DNA of 23,862 nt from CAZIXN01 sp039180415 (GCA_039180415.1 JBCDDH010000057.1:1-23862); one strand, 5' to 3'. Shown: positions 6,666 through 14,158, counted from the first letter of the stretch. The notes: generated by a model not told the origin, from the letters alone. A program made the numbers and translations.

Positions 6666-7778
6666 TCAGTGCCCCTTGCCGAGTTCGGCCTTGAGCTTGA
6701 GCGTGGCGTCGACCAGCGTGTCCGGGCCGTGCACGATCACGTCGCAGGCGGGCAGGCCGAGTTCGTCTTGCACGCGGTTCCGTTCGGCTTCGATCTTCGC
6801 TTCGTCGCCGCCGAGTTGACGGCTGTTCATCGCGACGCCGATGAACTTGCACGGGTGTTCGAGGTTGGACGCGTGCTCGTAGAACTTGAGGAGCTGTTTC
6901 AAGTCCGTCAGCGGCATGTGCGGTCGCCCGACCATGTGCGGCCGGCCGGGCTCGTAGCACATGACCAAGCCATCGGGCAGCGCCCCGTGCAAGAGGCCGT
7001 AGGTGACGGAGGAGTAGCTGGGGTGGGCGAGCGTGGCCTGGCCTTCGAGAACGATGATGTCGTGGTGCTGGTTGCGCTTGACCAGGCGTTCGGCGGCGCC
7101 GTTGATGAAGTCGGCGACGACGCAGTCGATGGGGGCCCCGCCGTTGGTGGGGTCTTCGATCTCCTCGGCGGTCATGGCCAGGCCGCGGTTGACGCCGGGG
7201 GCGACGAGGATGCCGGTCTGGCCCGTGGCGACGAACTTGGCGTCTTGCCCGGCTCGCTGTAGGCCCATGGCGAGCTCGACGCTGGTCATCATCTTGCCGA
7301 TCGAGCAGTCCTGCCCGACGGTGTGGATGCGGAGGCACCGGTCGTCGAGCCCGAGGCGGTCGGCCACCTCGCGCTCGTCGTTTTTCCGGATGTCGAAGAT
7401 GGTTGCGTCGTGCTCTCGGGCGATCGCGGCGATCTCGGGGTCGTCCTGGAGAAACGTGTGCAGGCCCGAGATGAGCATGAGCCCGTGGTGAGCGGCCTCG
7501 AGCACGGCGTGGCGCATCTCCTGAGGCAGCTTCCCGCCGGCGGGGGCGACGCCGATGACCAGGGCGTCCAGGTCGCCGCAGTCGGCCAGCGAGCACACGA
7601 TGGGCACGTCGCCGCCGAAGCCCAGCGCTTCTTGCGCGGTTTGCCCGGCGGTCTCGGTGTCGATCAGGGCGACGACTTCGCCGGGCCGGTACCGCAGCAG
7701 CGACACGGCGGTTTTGGCGGAGACGGCGTTGGTCCGGCCCTGCGTGAGGACGGCGAGGCGTTGTTTTCCGAGGGACAC
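6666..7778 (-). CDS. dgcN: DUF1611 family protein, DgcN-like (D-glutamate N-acetyltransferase candidate)
   Basis: A 370-residue DUF1611 protein. The N-terminal third is a Rossmann-like domain (VVALIDTETAGQTAQE at 35-50; ALVIGVAPAGGKLP at 72-85). The C-terminal domain starts with a P-loop-like HTVGQDCSIGKMMT (152-165) and has LEGQATLAHPSYSSVTYGLLHG (244-265), YEPGR (275-279) and IGVAMNS (313-319), which are the family's conserved blocks. DgcN of marine Pseudoalteromonas acetylates D-Glu, and its gene sits beside dgcA as here. The first in-frame ATG is at 7895, but its 39 extra residues look non-coding. I chose the GTG at 7778, which has AGGA eight bases upstream. Function by gene-pair inference; family membership is secure. 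Confidence 0.85.
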   Translation of the reverse strand: MSLGKQRLAVLTQGRTNAVSAKTAVSLLRYRPGEVVALIDTETAGQTAQEALGFGGDVPIVCSLADCGDLDALVIGVAPAGGKLPQEMRHAVLEAAHHGLMLISGLHTFLQDDPEIAAIAREHDATIFDIRKNDEREVADRLGLDDRCLRIHTVGQDCSIGKMMTSVELAMGLQRAGQDAKFVATGQTGILVAPGVNRGLAMTAEEIEDPTNGGAPIDCVVADFINGAAERLVKRNQHHDIIVLEGQATLAHPSYSSVTYGLLHGALPDGLVMCYEPGRPHMVGRPHMPLTDLKQLLKFYEHASNLEHPCKFIGVAMNSRQLGGDEAKIEAERNRVQDELGLPACDVIVHGPDTLVDATLKLKAELGKGH

Positions 7779-7786
7779 GGGCGGAT

Positions 7787-7790
7787 TCCT
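7787..7790 (-). promoter_or_regulatory. Ribosome binding site deciding the dgcN start
   Basis: AGGA on the minus strand, eight bases before the GTG at 7778. It supports that GTG over the ATG at 7895, which would add a Arg/Pro/Ser-rich, non-conserved leader. Confidence 0.6.
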
Positions 7791-7797
7791 GGGCGGC

Positions 7798-7819
7798 GTT
7801 CTAGAACGATTGCAGCATA
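7798..7819 (-). promoter_or_regulatory. Possible dgcN -10 box and operator palindrome
   Basis: On the minus strand TATGCT (7819-7814) is followed by the perfect 10-base palindrome GTTCTAGAAC (7807-7798), which would cover the start of the transcript. I see no good -35 box. The published dgc genes are controlled by a regulator (DgcR), but no regulator gene is in this window. Confidence 0.25.
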
Positions 7820-7876
7820 CCGCTCCCCCCGGAATGCACGCGTCCGAGTCGTCGGCAATAGGGTCGCGCCGTCGAT

Positions 7877-7905
7877 TTGAATCGGACCCGGACATCCCCT
7901 AGGGT
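7877..7905 (+). promoter_or_regulatory. Putative gapA sigma-70-type promoter
   Basis: TTGAAT (7877-7882) and TAGGGT (7900-7905) are separated by 17 bases, giving a start near 7912 and a 5' leader of about 64 bases before the gapA ATG. Confidence 0.4.
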
Positions 7906-7916
7906 CGCCGATCGTG

Positions 7917-7935
7917 GCGGCCGGACCTCGGCCGC
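7917..7935 (+). promoter_or_regulatory. Hairpin in the gapA 5' leader
   Basis: GCGGCCG (7917-7923), five-base loop, CGGCCGC (7929-7935): a perfect seven-pair GC stem just after the predicted transcript start and about 27 bases before the ribosome site. A 5'-end stem of this kind often stabilises mRNA; no T-run follows. Confidence 0.45.
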
Positions 7936-7975
7936 GCTGCAACCCCAATCCCCCCCATCACGGGAGTTTCTGCTC

Positions 7976-9007
7976 ATGGCCGTCAAGATCGGCATCAACG
8001 GTTTCGGACGCATCGGCCGGCTCGTGTTCCGCGCCGCCGCTTACCGCAGCGACGACGAGATCGAAGTCGTCGGCATCAACGACCTGGTCCCCGCCGACAA
8101 CCTGGCGTACCTCCTGAAGTACGACTCGAACCACGGCAGGTTCGCCGGCGAGGTCACCAACGACGGCGAAGACGCGTTGGTCGTTAACGGCAAGAAGATC
8201 CCGTCGATGTCCGAGCGGAACCCCGAGGACCTGGGCTGGGACAAGCTCGGCGTCGACTACGTCGTCGAGTCCACCGGCTTCTTCACCGATTACGACGGCG
8301 CGGCCAAGCACCTCAAGGCCGGCGCGAAGAAGACCGTGATCTCCGCCCCGACCAAGAGCCCCGACCAGGTGCCCACGATCGTGATGGGCGTCAACGACGG
8401 CTCGCTCACGGCCGATAGCAAGGTCGTCTCCAACGCGTCCTGCACGACGAACTGCCTCGCCCCGATGGCCAAGGTGATCAACGACGAGTTCGGCATCGTC
8501 GAGGGTCTGATGACCACCGTGCACGCCGCGACCGCGACCCAGCCCACGCAGGACGGCCCGAGCAAAAAGGACTGGCGCGGCGGCCGCAACGCGTACACCA
8601 ACATCATCCCCTCCAGCACCGGCGCCGCCAAGGCCGTGGGCCTCGCGCTGCCCGAGCTCAAGGGCAAGCTGACCGGCATGGCCTTCCGCGTGCCCACGCC
8701 CGACGTGTCCTGCGTCGACCTGACCGTCCGCACCGAGAAGGAAACCAGCTACGACGACATCATGGCCGCGCTCAAGGCCGCGTCTGAGTCCGGCCCGATG
8801 CAGGGCATCCTCGGTTACACCGACGAGCAGGTCGCCTCCACCGACTTCCTCACCGACCCGCGCAGCTCGATCATCGACGCCAAGGCGGGCATCGGCCTGT
8901 CGCCGACCTTCCACAAGGTCATCTCCTGGTACGACAACGAATGGGGCTACTCCAACCGCGTGGTCGACCTGCTGATGAAGATGGCCAAGCTCGACGGCAT
9001 CGCGTGA
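7976..9007 (+). CDS. gapA: Glyceraldehyde-3-phosphate dehydrogenase, type I
   Basis: NAD-dependent GAPDH, 343 residues, which oxidises glyceraldehyde 3-phosphate to 1,3-bisphosphoglycerate in glycolysis. The NAD-binding start VKIGINGFGRIGRLVFR, the catalytic Cys156 in SNASCTTNCLAP, His183 in TTVHAATATQ, and the C-terminal WYDNEWGYSNRVVDL are all present. The ATG at 7976 is chosen because the GGAG at 7963-7966 lies nine bases upstream and the family begins there; an open frame extends further upstream but is not conserved. The gene is monocistronic: own promoter region, leader hairpin and a strong terminator. Its codon use is more strongly biased to C-ending codons than neighbours, as expected for a highly expressed gene. 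Confidence 0.98.
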   Translation: MAVKIGINGFGRIGRLVFRAAAYRSDDEIEVVGINDLVPADNLAYLLKYDSNHGRFAGEVTNDGEDALVVNGKKIPSMSERNPEDLGWDKLGVDYVVESTGFFTDYDGAAKHLKAGAKKTVISAPTKSPDQVPTIVMGVNDGSLTADSKVVSNASCTTNCLAPMAKVINDEFGIVEGLMTTVHAATATQPTQDGPSKKDWRGGRNAYTNIIPSSTGAAKAVGLALPELKGKLTGMAFRVPTPDVSCVDLTVRTEKETSYDDIMAALKAASESGPMQGILGYTDEQVASTDFLTDPRSSIIDAKAGIGLSPTFHKVISWYDNEWGYSNRVVDLLMKMAKLDGIA

Positions 9008-9030
9008 GCGTTTATCTCGTCTTTCCTAAG

Positions 9031-9059
9031 ACCCACGGCTTCACGCCGTGGGTTTTTTT
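9031..9059 (+). terminator. Rho-independent terminator of gapA
   Basis: A perfect nine-pair stem, ACCCACGGC (9031-9039) with GCCGTGGGT (9045-9053), five-base loop TTCAC, then a run of seven T (9053-9059). It starts 23 bases after the gapA stop. Confidence 0.93.
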
Positions 9060-9094
9060 GTCGCTCGACGCCACTCGTTTCATGTGAGCCCGGA

Positions 9095-10456
9095 ATGCCT
9101 AAACCCAAAGTCGTGATCGTCGGTGCCGGGAGCCTCTTTTTCGGGCGGAAGGCCGTCTGGCAGATGATTCATTCGCCGCATCTGCGTGAAGGCACGCTTG
9201 CCTTGGTCGACACCGATGCGGATCGCCTAGGCAAGATGAAACGCCTCGCCGAGATGGCCATCGAACACAACGGCGTGCCGCTGAAACTGGAGGCTTCCAC
9301 GCAGCGCCGCGACGTGCTGAAAGATGCGGATTTCGTCGTCCTCTCGTTTGCCGATCGCAACGCTCACTTCCGGGGCGTGGACTGCGAGACCTCGGTGAAA
9401 TACGGCATCCGGATGTGTTCGGGGGACACGATCGGGCCCGGCGGTGTATTCCGCACGCTCCGCGAGTGGCCGGAGATCGCCGGTTGCGCAAGCGACGTGC
9501 TGGACCTCTGCCCCGACGCCTGGGTGATTAACTACATCAACCCGGCCGCGGTGCACGGCATCGGCCTCGCGCGGTTTTTTCCGGAGCTCAAGTCCCTCGC
9601 GCTCTGCGATGCGCAATTCGATCTGCACGAGAAATACGCCGAAGCCGCGGGCGTGCCCAACGACGACAAGTTCCGCCTGCGCAGCGCCGGGCCGAACCAC
9701 TTCACGTGGCTGCTCGAAGCGTCGTACGACGGTCGGGACGTGCTCCCGAAGATCGTCGATCACGTCCGGCAAAACGCCGAGGCCGACTTGAACCAGCAGG
9801 CCCAAGGCTACGCGAATCAAGCCAAAGGTTTTTTGAACAACGGGATCGCTTTAGAGCTGCACGACGCGTTTGGTGTGATACCCACGGTCACGGCCCACAC
9901 CAAGGAGTACGTGCGTTTTTACCAGCACCCCGGCTTCGCCGGTCGCGACGCGCACCCGCCGCTGAAGATCTTTGAGGTGCCGGACCGCCTTCGGTGGACG
10001 GCCGAGGTCTGGCGCCGCGTGGCCGACTATGTGGAGGGGCGCGTCGACATCGCCGAGTTCGATACCGAATTCGGCCCGGACCCTGCGACCGATCTCATCG
10101 AGAACATGGTCGGGGGCTTAGGCAAGCCGATGCACCTGAACACGATGAACGGCGGCGCGGTGCCGAACATGGCGGATGACGCGTATCTCGAATTGCTTTG
10201 CGACGTCGATATGGACGGGGCGCGGCCGCGGTCGTATCCCGAGATGCCGCGGGGTGTGCGGGGTTTGTGCGAGCAGGTGCTCGACACGCACGAGCTCGCC
10301 GCCGCCGCCGCCCACCACACGGACCGAAGGCTGCTGCGGCGTGCGCTGCTAACAGACCCGCTGACGTTCTCGGTGGGCGACACGGACGCATTGATCGACG
10401 ATCTGCTCGAGTCTCAGCGCGACGCGTTGCCCGCGCGGTGGTTCGATCGGGCGTGA
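9095..10456 (+). CDS. Glycoside hydrolase family 4 protein (alpha-galactosidase/alpha-glucosidase-like)
   Basis: A 453-residue cytoplasmic GH4 enzyme. GH4 uses NAD+ and a divalent metal in an oxidation-elimination mechanism to cleave alpha- or beta-glycosides. It has the nucleotide loop VIVGAGSLFFG (7-17), the signature GDTIGPGGVFRTLR (110-123), the substrate/NAD segment NYINPA (146-151), and the metal pair Cys171 (ALCDAQ) and His202 (AGPNHFTWL). Many GH4 enzymes have Cys-His at 171-172; here it is Cys-Asp. The C-terminal NGGAVPNM (about 351-358) is the usual NxGxIxNLP-type block. Substrate and anomeric preference cannot be fixed from sequence. It lacks a good Shine-Dalgarno site and lies 35 bases before the SMUG1 gene. 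Confidence 0.9.
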   Translation: MPKPKVVIVGAGSLFFGRKAVWQMIHSPHLREGTLALVDTDADRLGKMKRLAEMAIEHNGVPLKLEASTQRRDVLKDADFVVLSFADRNAHFRGVDCETSVKYGIRMCSGDTIGPGGVFRTLREWPEIAGCASDVLDLCPDAWVINYINPAAVHGIGLARFFPELKSLALCDAQFDLHEKYAEAAGVPNDDKFRLRSAGPNHFTWLLEASYDGRDVLPKIVDHVRQNAEADLNQQAQGYANQAKGFLNNGIALELHDAFGVIPTVTAHTKEYVRFYQHPGFAGRDAHPPLKIFEVPDRLRWTAEVWRRVADYVEGRVDIAEFDTEFGPDPATDLIENMVGGLGKPMHLNTMNGGAVPNMADDAYLELLCDVDMDGARPRSYPEMPRGVRGLCEQVLDTHELAAAAAHHTDRRLLRRALLTDPLTFSVGDTDALIDDLLESQRDALPARWFDRA

Positions 10457-10479
10457 TCGCGAACGTGCGCTAAACCGCA

Positions 10480-10485
10480 TAACTT
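10480..10485 (+). promoter_or_regulatory. Putative -10 box of the SMUG1 gene (leaderless type)
   Basis: TAACTT ends six bases before the ATG at 10492, placing transcription start on the ATG. No Shine-Dalgarno site is present. No clear -35 hexamer is seen. Confidence 0.38.
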
Positions 10486-10491
10486 CTCCGC

Positions 10492-11250
10492 ATGGCCGCC
10501 CTTTCCGAAACCGATGGCAAGATTGGAGACGAGCTTTTAGACGCGGCCAAACGGCTGTCCGAGGGGTTGTCGACGATGACGTTCGGGGCCCCGGTGCACA
10601 CGGTTTACAACCCGCTGGATTACGCCTGGCCGATGGTCGAGGCGTACACGCGGCGGTTCGGCAACTCGAAAAAACGGGTGGTGCTGTTCGGGATGAACCC
10701 CGGGCCGTGGGGCATGGCGCAGACGGGCGTGCCGTTCGGCGAGGTCGCGGCGGTGCGTGACTTTTTAGGATTGGATGAGCCGGTGGGGAAGCCGGAAAGA
10801 GAACACCCCAAACGGCCGATCGAGGGGTTGGCGTGTGGGCGTTCGGAGGTGTCGGGTCGGCGGGTGTGGGGGCTGATCGAAGAACGTTTCGGCGAGCCGG
10901 AGGCGTTTTTCCGCGACCACTTCATCGCCAACTTCTGCCCGCTGGTGTTCATGGCCGAGTCGGCGCGCAACGTGACGCCCGACAAGCTGCCGTCGGCGGA
11001 GCGGGAGCCGTTGGTCGAAGCGTGCCGCCACCACCTGCGCCGCGTGCTCGGCGTGCTCGAGCCTGAGTATGTGATCGGCGTGGGCGTCTGGGCCGAGCAG
11101 CAAGCGAACGCGGTAATCGCGGCCCTACCCGCGAACGGGATCAAGGTCGGCCGGATCTTGCACCCCTCGCCCGCCAGCCCCGCCGCCAACCGCGGTTGGG
11201 CCGGCCAGGCGACGCGGCAACTCGTGGAACTCGGCGTCTGGGACGGCTGA
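10492..11250 (+). CDS. SMUG1-type uracil-DNA glycosylase
   Basis: A 252-residue member of uracil-DNA glycosylase superfamily family 3 (single-strand-selective monofunctional type), which removes uracil and oxidised pyrimidines such as 5-hydroxymethyluracil from DNA to start base-excision repair. Motif 1, GMNPGPWGMAQTGVPFGEV (67-85, catalytic Asn69), is almost the SMUG1 signature word for word, and motif 2, HPSPASPAANRGW (224-236, His224), matches the second. The middle segment NFCPLVF (147-153) is also typical. Length agrees with animal and bacterial SMUG1. It stops six bases before the convergent SUFU gene and follows the GH4 gene by 35 bases, probably with its own promoter. Confidence 0.95.
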   Translation: MAALSETDGKIGDELLDAAKRLSEGLSTMTFGAPVHTVYNPLDYAWPMVEAYTRRFGNSKKRVVLFGMNPGPWGMAQTGVPFGEVAAVRDFLGLDEPVGKPEREHPKRPIEGLACGRSEVSGRRVWGLIEERFGEPEAFFRDHFIANFCPLVFMAESARNVTPDKLPSAEREPLVEACRHHLRRVLGVLEPEYVIGVGVWAEQQANAVIAALPANGIKVGRILHPSPASPAANRGWAGQATRQLVELGVWDG

Positions 11251-11256
11251 CCGTTT

Positions 11257-11910
11257 TCAGGCGACCGGCTCGCGGTCGAGGTCCGAGTAGGGGTAGTGCC
11301 CCGCCTCTTTGAGCCTTTCGAGCAACGCTTGGCCGCCGTGCTCTTGCTTGAATTCCATTTCCGAGCGGAAAATCTCGATCACGGCCAGCAGCCCCAGCCG
11401 CCGACCGCCGGATGAATCGGGGTACGCGTCGAAGATCAGGCATTTGCCGCCGACCCCTTCCATGTCTTCGGGGAACTCGCAGGTTTCGTAGGGGTTGAGG
11501 GTCGCCGTGGCCGCGTAGCGAGCGATGAGATTGAGGACGCCGTTGAGGTTGCGGTGCATCCGGCCAAACGGGTGATCCTCGTCCCGGGCGTGGTCCAGGT
11601 CGATCGGCTGCCGCGTGAACATCACCAACTCGTAGTTGTCGAAGTCTCGGTTGCTGGGCCCCTCTCCCGGCAGTTCGCTGAGCTCTTTGGTGGCGATCGC
11701 GGTGCCCGGGATGCCGCGGGGGAAGTAGTAGAGGTCCAGGGTCCCGCCCACCGCAAAGGGGATGAGGGCGTGCATGACCATGTCGTGCTCCGCTCCGAGC
11801 CGTTGCACGAGAAAGGCGTGCTTTTCCTCGTACCACGCGTCGGCCGTCGCCTCGTCGACGCCTAGTTTGTCGGTGTGTCGTCCCAACCACCGGAAGATGC
11901 GTTTGAACAT
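11257..11910 (-). CDS. SUFU-domain (suppressor of fused) protein
   Basis: A 217-residue soluble protein with the suppressor-of-fused domain: the start-of-domain helix DAWYEEKHAFLVQRLGAEHD, then SELPGEGPSNRDFDNYELVMFTR (78-100), where the Glu-Leu-hydrophobic core of the SUFU fold is clear, and LGLLAVIEIFRSEMEF (172-187). Bacterial SUFU proteins are best known as immunity proteins of polymorphic toxin systems, but no toxin gene is seen nearby, so the role is open. The ATG at 11910 has AAGGGG about nine bases upstream and is where the domain begins; the open frame extends far upstream only as an antisense shadow of carA. It converges on the SMUG1 gene and is divergent from carA. Confidence 0.85.
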   Translation of the reverse strand: MFKRIFRWLGRHTDKLGVDEATADAWYEEKHAFLVQRLGAEHDMVMHALIPFAVGGTLDLYYFPRGIPGTAIATKELSELPGEGPSNRDFDNYELVMFTRQPIDLDHARDEDHPFGRMHRNLNGVLNLIARYAATATLNPYETCEFPEDMEGVGGKCLIFDAYPDSSGGRRLGLLAVIEIFRSEMEFKQEHGGQALLERLKEAGHYPYSDLDREPVA

Positions 11911-12000
11911 CGATGGGCCCCTTGTTTCGTAGGACGAAGCCTTGCTTAGACACGACGAATCGTACCGATCCGACCGCGACTCCTCGCGTTCAGGCTCCGT

Positions 12001-12006
12001 TAGACT
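12001..12006 (+). promoter_or_regulatory. Putative -10 box of carA (leaderless type)
   Basis: TAGACT ends six bases before the carA ATG at 12013, so +1 would be the A of the ATG. No Shine-Dalgarno site precedes the gene. The rest of the 102-base divergent gap (11911-12012) holds a small TTCGT-AGG-ACGAA hairpin at 11926-11938 on the SUFU side and nothing else I can name. Confidence 0.42.
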
Positions 12007-12012
12007 CCCGCC

Positions 12013-13236
12013 ATGCCTACGCCTTCCGCCGCCCGCCCGCCCGCCCGCCTCGCGCTGTCCGACGGCACCGTGTTCACCGGCCGGGCCTACGGCGACCTGT
12101 CGCCGCGCTGCGTCGGGGGCGAGGTGTGCTTCAACACGTCGCTTTCGGGTTACCAGGAGATCCTCACCGACCCGTCGTACGCCGGGCAGATCGTCACGAT
12201 GACCAACCCGATGATCGGGAACTACGGCAGCAACGACGGCGACCTCGAATCGGCCAGGCCGCAGGTCGCCGGTTTCGTGGTGCGGGAATTGTCCAATGTC
12301 GCGAGCAACTACCGCAGCACGGCGAAGCTGGAAGCCTGGCTGGAACGCTCCGGCGTCACCGGCATCGACGGGATCGACACGCGGGCGCTCACCCGCAAGC
12401 TCCGCACCGACGGCGCAATGGACGGCGTCCTGTGCACCGATCCGGGCAAAGGCGACGCCGAGTTGGTGGACATGGCCAAAGCGAGCCCGGGGCTGGTTGG
12501 GCGGAACCTCGTGCAGGAAGTTTCGCGCTCCGAACCCTTGCGCTGGTCGGAAGGCTTGGGGCAGTGGCAGCCGATCCAAGGCGCGATCGAGGTGTCGGCG
12601 GATCGGCCGCGGGTCGTCGCGCTGGACTGCGGGACGAAGCTGAACATCTTGCGGAATCTGGCCGAGTCTGGGCTGGAAGTGGTCGTGTTGCCCTGGGATT
12701 CGAGCCCGGAGCAGATCTTCGAGCACGACCCGGCGGGCCTGTTCGTCTCCAACGGCCCGGGCGACCCGGCGGCGGTGACCGCGACGATCGACACGCTGAA
12801 ATCCGTTCGCGGAAAACTTCCCACATTTGGGATTTGCCTGGGCCATCAGCTGCTCGCCCGGGCGATGGGTGCGGAAACGGTCAAACTGAAGTTCGGGCAC
12901 CGCGGCGGGAACCAGCCCGTCCAGAACCTGGGCACGGGCAAGGTCGAAATCACGAGCCAAAACCACGGCTTTGCGGTTACGCAGGACTCGTTGGAGAACG
13001 TCGGGGCCGAGCCGACGCATATCAACCTGAACGACAAAACCTTGGAAGGCTTCCGCCACGCCAGTGAGCCCACCTTCGCCGTTCAGTACCACCCCGAAGC
13101 CAGCCCCGGTCCGCACGATGCTCGGTATTTGTTCGATTGTTTCCGGGGGATGATCCGCACCGGTCGGGCGCCTTCCGCGGAGGACATGGACGCCGCCCAG
13201 CGATCTCGCAACCAAATCGCATCGCCCGCGTTATGA
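12013..13236 (+). CDS. carA: Carbamoyl-phosphate synthase small (glutaminase) subunit
   Basis: Small subunit of carbamoyl-phosphate synthase, which hydrolyses glutamine and channels ammonia to CarB for arginine and pyrimidine synthesis. The N-terminal domain has LSGYQEILTDPSYAGQIVTMTNPMIGNYG (44-72), and GIDGIDTRALTRKLR (117-131). The C-terminal class I amidotransferase domain has SNGPGDP (246-252), the nucleophile Cys275 in GICLGHQ, FGHRGGNQPV (295-303), and His360/Glu362 in YHPEASPGPHD. At 407 residues it is slightly longer than the usual 380 because of the first 10 and a C-terminal tail. carB is not adjacent. No Shine-Dalgarno site is visible; a -10-like TAGACT sits directly before the ATG. 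Confidence 0.98.
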   Translation: MPTPSAARPPARLALSDGTVFTGRAYGDLSPRCVGGEVCFNTSLSGYQEILTDPSYAGQIVTMTNPMIGNYGSNDGDLESARPQVAGFVVRELSNVASNYRSTAKLEAWLERSGVTGIDGIDTRALTRKLRTDGAMDGVLCTDPGKGDAELVDMAKASPGLVGRNLVQEVSRSEPLRWSEGLGQWQPIQGAIEVSADRPRVVALDCGTKLNILRNLAESGLEVVVLPWDSSPEQIFEHDPAGLFVSNGPGDPAAVTATIDTLKSVRGKLPTFGICLGHQLLARAMGAETVKLKFGHRGGNQPVQNLGTGKVEITSQNHGFAVTQDSLENVGAEPTHINLNDKTLEGFRHASEPTFAVQYHPEASPGPHDARYLFDCFRGMIRTGRAPSAEDMDAAQRSRNQIASPAL

Positions 13237-13295
13237 ATCGCGGCACCGACGGGCCGATCGAACGCACGCGAAAAGGCAAATCTTTTTGATAGTTT

Positions 13296-13334
13296 TCTCG
13301 CAGATCGAGCGAGATATGCCTTGCTTGGGGCATA
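13296..13334. promoter_or_regulatory. Two adjacent inverted repeats upstream of a PEP-CTERM gene
   Basis: TCTCGC (13296-13301) pairs with GCGAGA (13309-13314), and TATGCC (13315-13320) pairs with GGCATA (13329-13334). The second brackets the putative -35 box, so it could be an operator. No T-run follows either on the plus strand, so they are not standard terminators of carA. The whole gap 13237-13434 is much richer in A+T than its neighbours. Confidence 0.3.
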
Positions 13335-13349
13335 GCATCTGATTATTCT
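13321..13349 (+). promoter_or_regulatory. Putative promoter of the PEP-CTERM gene
   Basis: TTGCTT (13321-13326), 17-base spacer, TATTCT (13344-13349), in an A+T-rich gap. It predicts a leader of about 79 bases before the ATG at 13435. Confidence 0.45.
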
Positions 13350-13434
13350 ATTACTGGATGGATGCTTGGACGGGTTGTCAGATTTGTCGCCCGTCAATTG
13401 ATTTCCAAGGGCTAGCTTCCTCTGAGGAGAGATC

Positions 13435-14136
13435 ATGATCGCCGAGATGAAAAAAGCCGGGGTTTTGGCGGGTTTGGTCAGTGTTCCTTTTGCGGCGACC
13501 GCCACCGCCGCGATTGACACCACCGACCCTTTCGTCGGCACGACCGTGACCTACACCGACGTGGTCGAATCTTCGGCCGACCCGGTCGAAGACCCTCTGC
13601 CTCTTTTCGGCGACCCCGTGCTCTTGACGGGTGATCTGCTTGATTTTGATCCGGCAAACTTCGCCTTTGCCGCCTCCTCGCCCCCGGTCGATACGACCGA
13701 CGCAGCGCTCACTTTTAACGTTTCCTCGAACGACGGCTCGGACATCCCGGTGCTGATCGTCAGCGAAGCGGGCGACTTCAGCTTCTTGGGGATCAACGCC
13801 GACGTTGCCGCGGTGTCCGCCGGGCTTTTCGTCAAGATCCTGGATACCGCGACGCAGACCATCCTCGTCGAAGAATCGGCCGTTTTCTCGGCCACGAATT
13901 CCACGACACCTGCCGACGGCGGTTTCTGGTCGAACGAAGTCGTGATCGATCTGACCCAGTTCCAACTCAGCTCGTTCGACGTCGTGATCAACAACACGCT
14001 CCAGGCGGCCGGCCCCGATGACACCGCGGCGAGCATTCGCAAGAAGAATTTCCAGGTGAACGTGCCCGAGCCCGGCACCGCGGCGCTTCTGGCCGCCGGT
14101 CTCTCCCTGATGGCCCTTCGCCGCAAGACGGCTTGA
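13435..14136 (+). CDS. PEP-CTERM sorting-tail exported protein
   Basis: A 233-residue secreted protein of unknown function. Residues 1-26 are a signal peptide ending ATATAA, followed by an acidic, Thr/Asp/Ala/Val-rich beta-sheet body (lysine appears only at the ends and once inside). The C-terminus is a PEP-CTERM tail: VPEPGT (about 209-214), a hydrophobic span (AALLAAGLSLMAL) and a final basic RRKTA, which is recognised and cut by an exosortase. No exosortase gene is in the window. A GAGGAGA ribosome site lies at 13423-13429. It has its own promoter and a terminator 23 bases after the stop, so it is monocistronic. The body may be a small beta-sandwich but I recognise no named domain. Confidence 0.88.
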   Translation: MIAEMKKAGVLAGLVSVPFAATATAAIDTTDPFVGTTVTYTDVVESSADPVEDPLPLFGDPVLLTGDLLDFDPANFAFAASSPPVDTTDAALTFNVSSNDGSDIPVLIVSEAGDFSFLGINADVAAVSAGLFVKILDTATQTILVEESAVFSATNSTTPADGGFWSNEVVIDLTQFQLSSFDVVINNTLQAAGPDDTAASIRKKNFQVNVPEPGTAALLAAGLSLMALRRKTA

Positions 14137-14158
14137 GGATCCCTTCCGCAATTCGTGA

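Noticed and set aside
6559..7596. Long minus-strand open frame joined upstream of the epimerase, suggesting a 725-residue fusion
   Set aside because: The extra part is Arg/Pro/His-rich with no recognisable domain, runs through the hairpin and is an out-of-frame shadow of the DUF1611 gene; the enzyme's homology begins at the ATG at 6558.
7779..7895. N-terminal extension of the DUF1611 protein to an ATG at 7895
   Set aside because: The 39 residues are Arg/Pro/Ser-rich and unlike the family; a GTG with a Shine-Dalgarno site begins where conservation begins.
7877..7975. N-terminal extension of GAPDH
   Set aside because: GAPDH homology begins at the ATG at 7976, which has GGAG nine bases upstream; the extra part covers the predicted promoter and leader hairpin.
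11911..13215. Minus-strand open frame extending the SUFU gene upstream across carA
   Set aside because: It is antisense to carA, low in recognisable content, and the SUFU ATG at 11910 has a good ribosome site.
13237..13434. Possible small RNA or tRNA in the A+T-rich gap after carA
   Set aside because: Two short hairpins and a promoter are visible, but no cloverleaf or known RNA structure.
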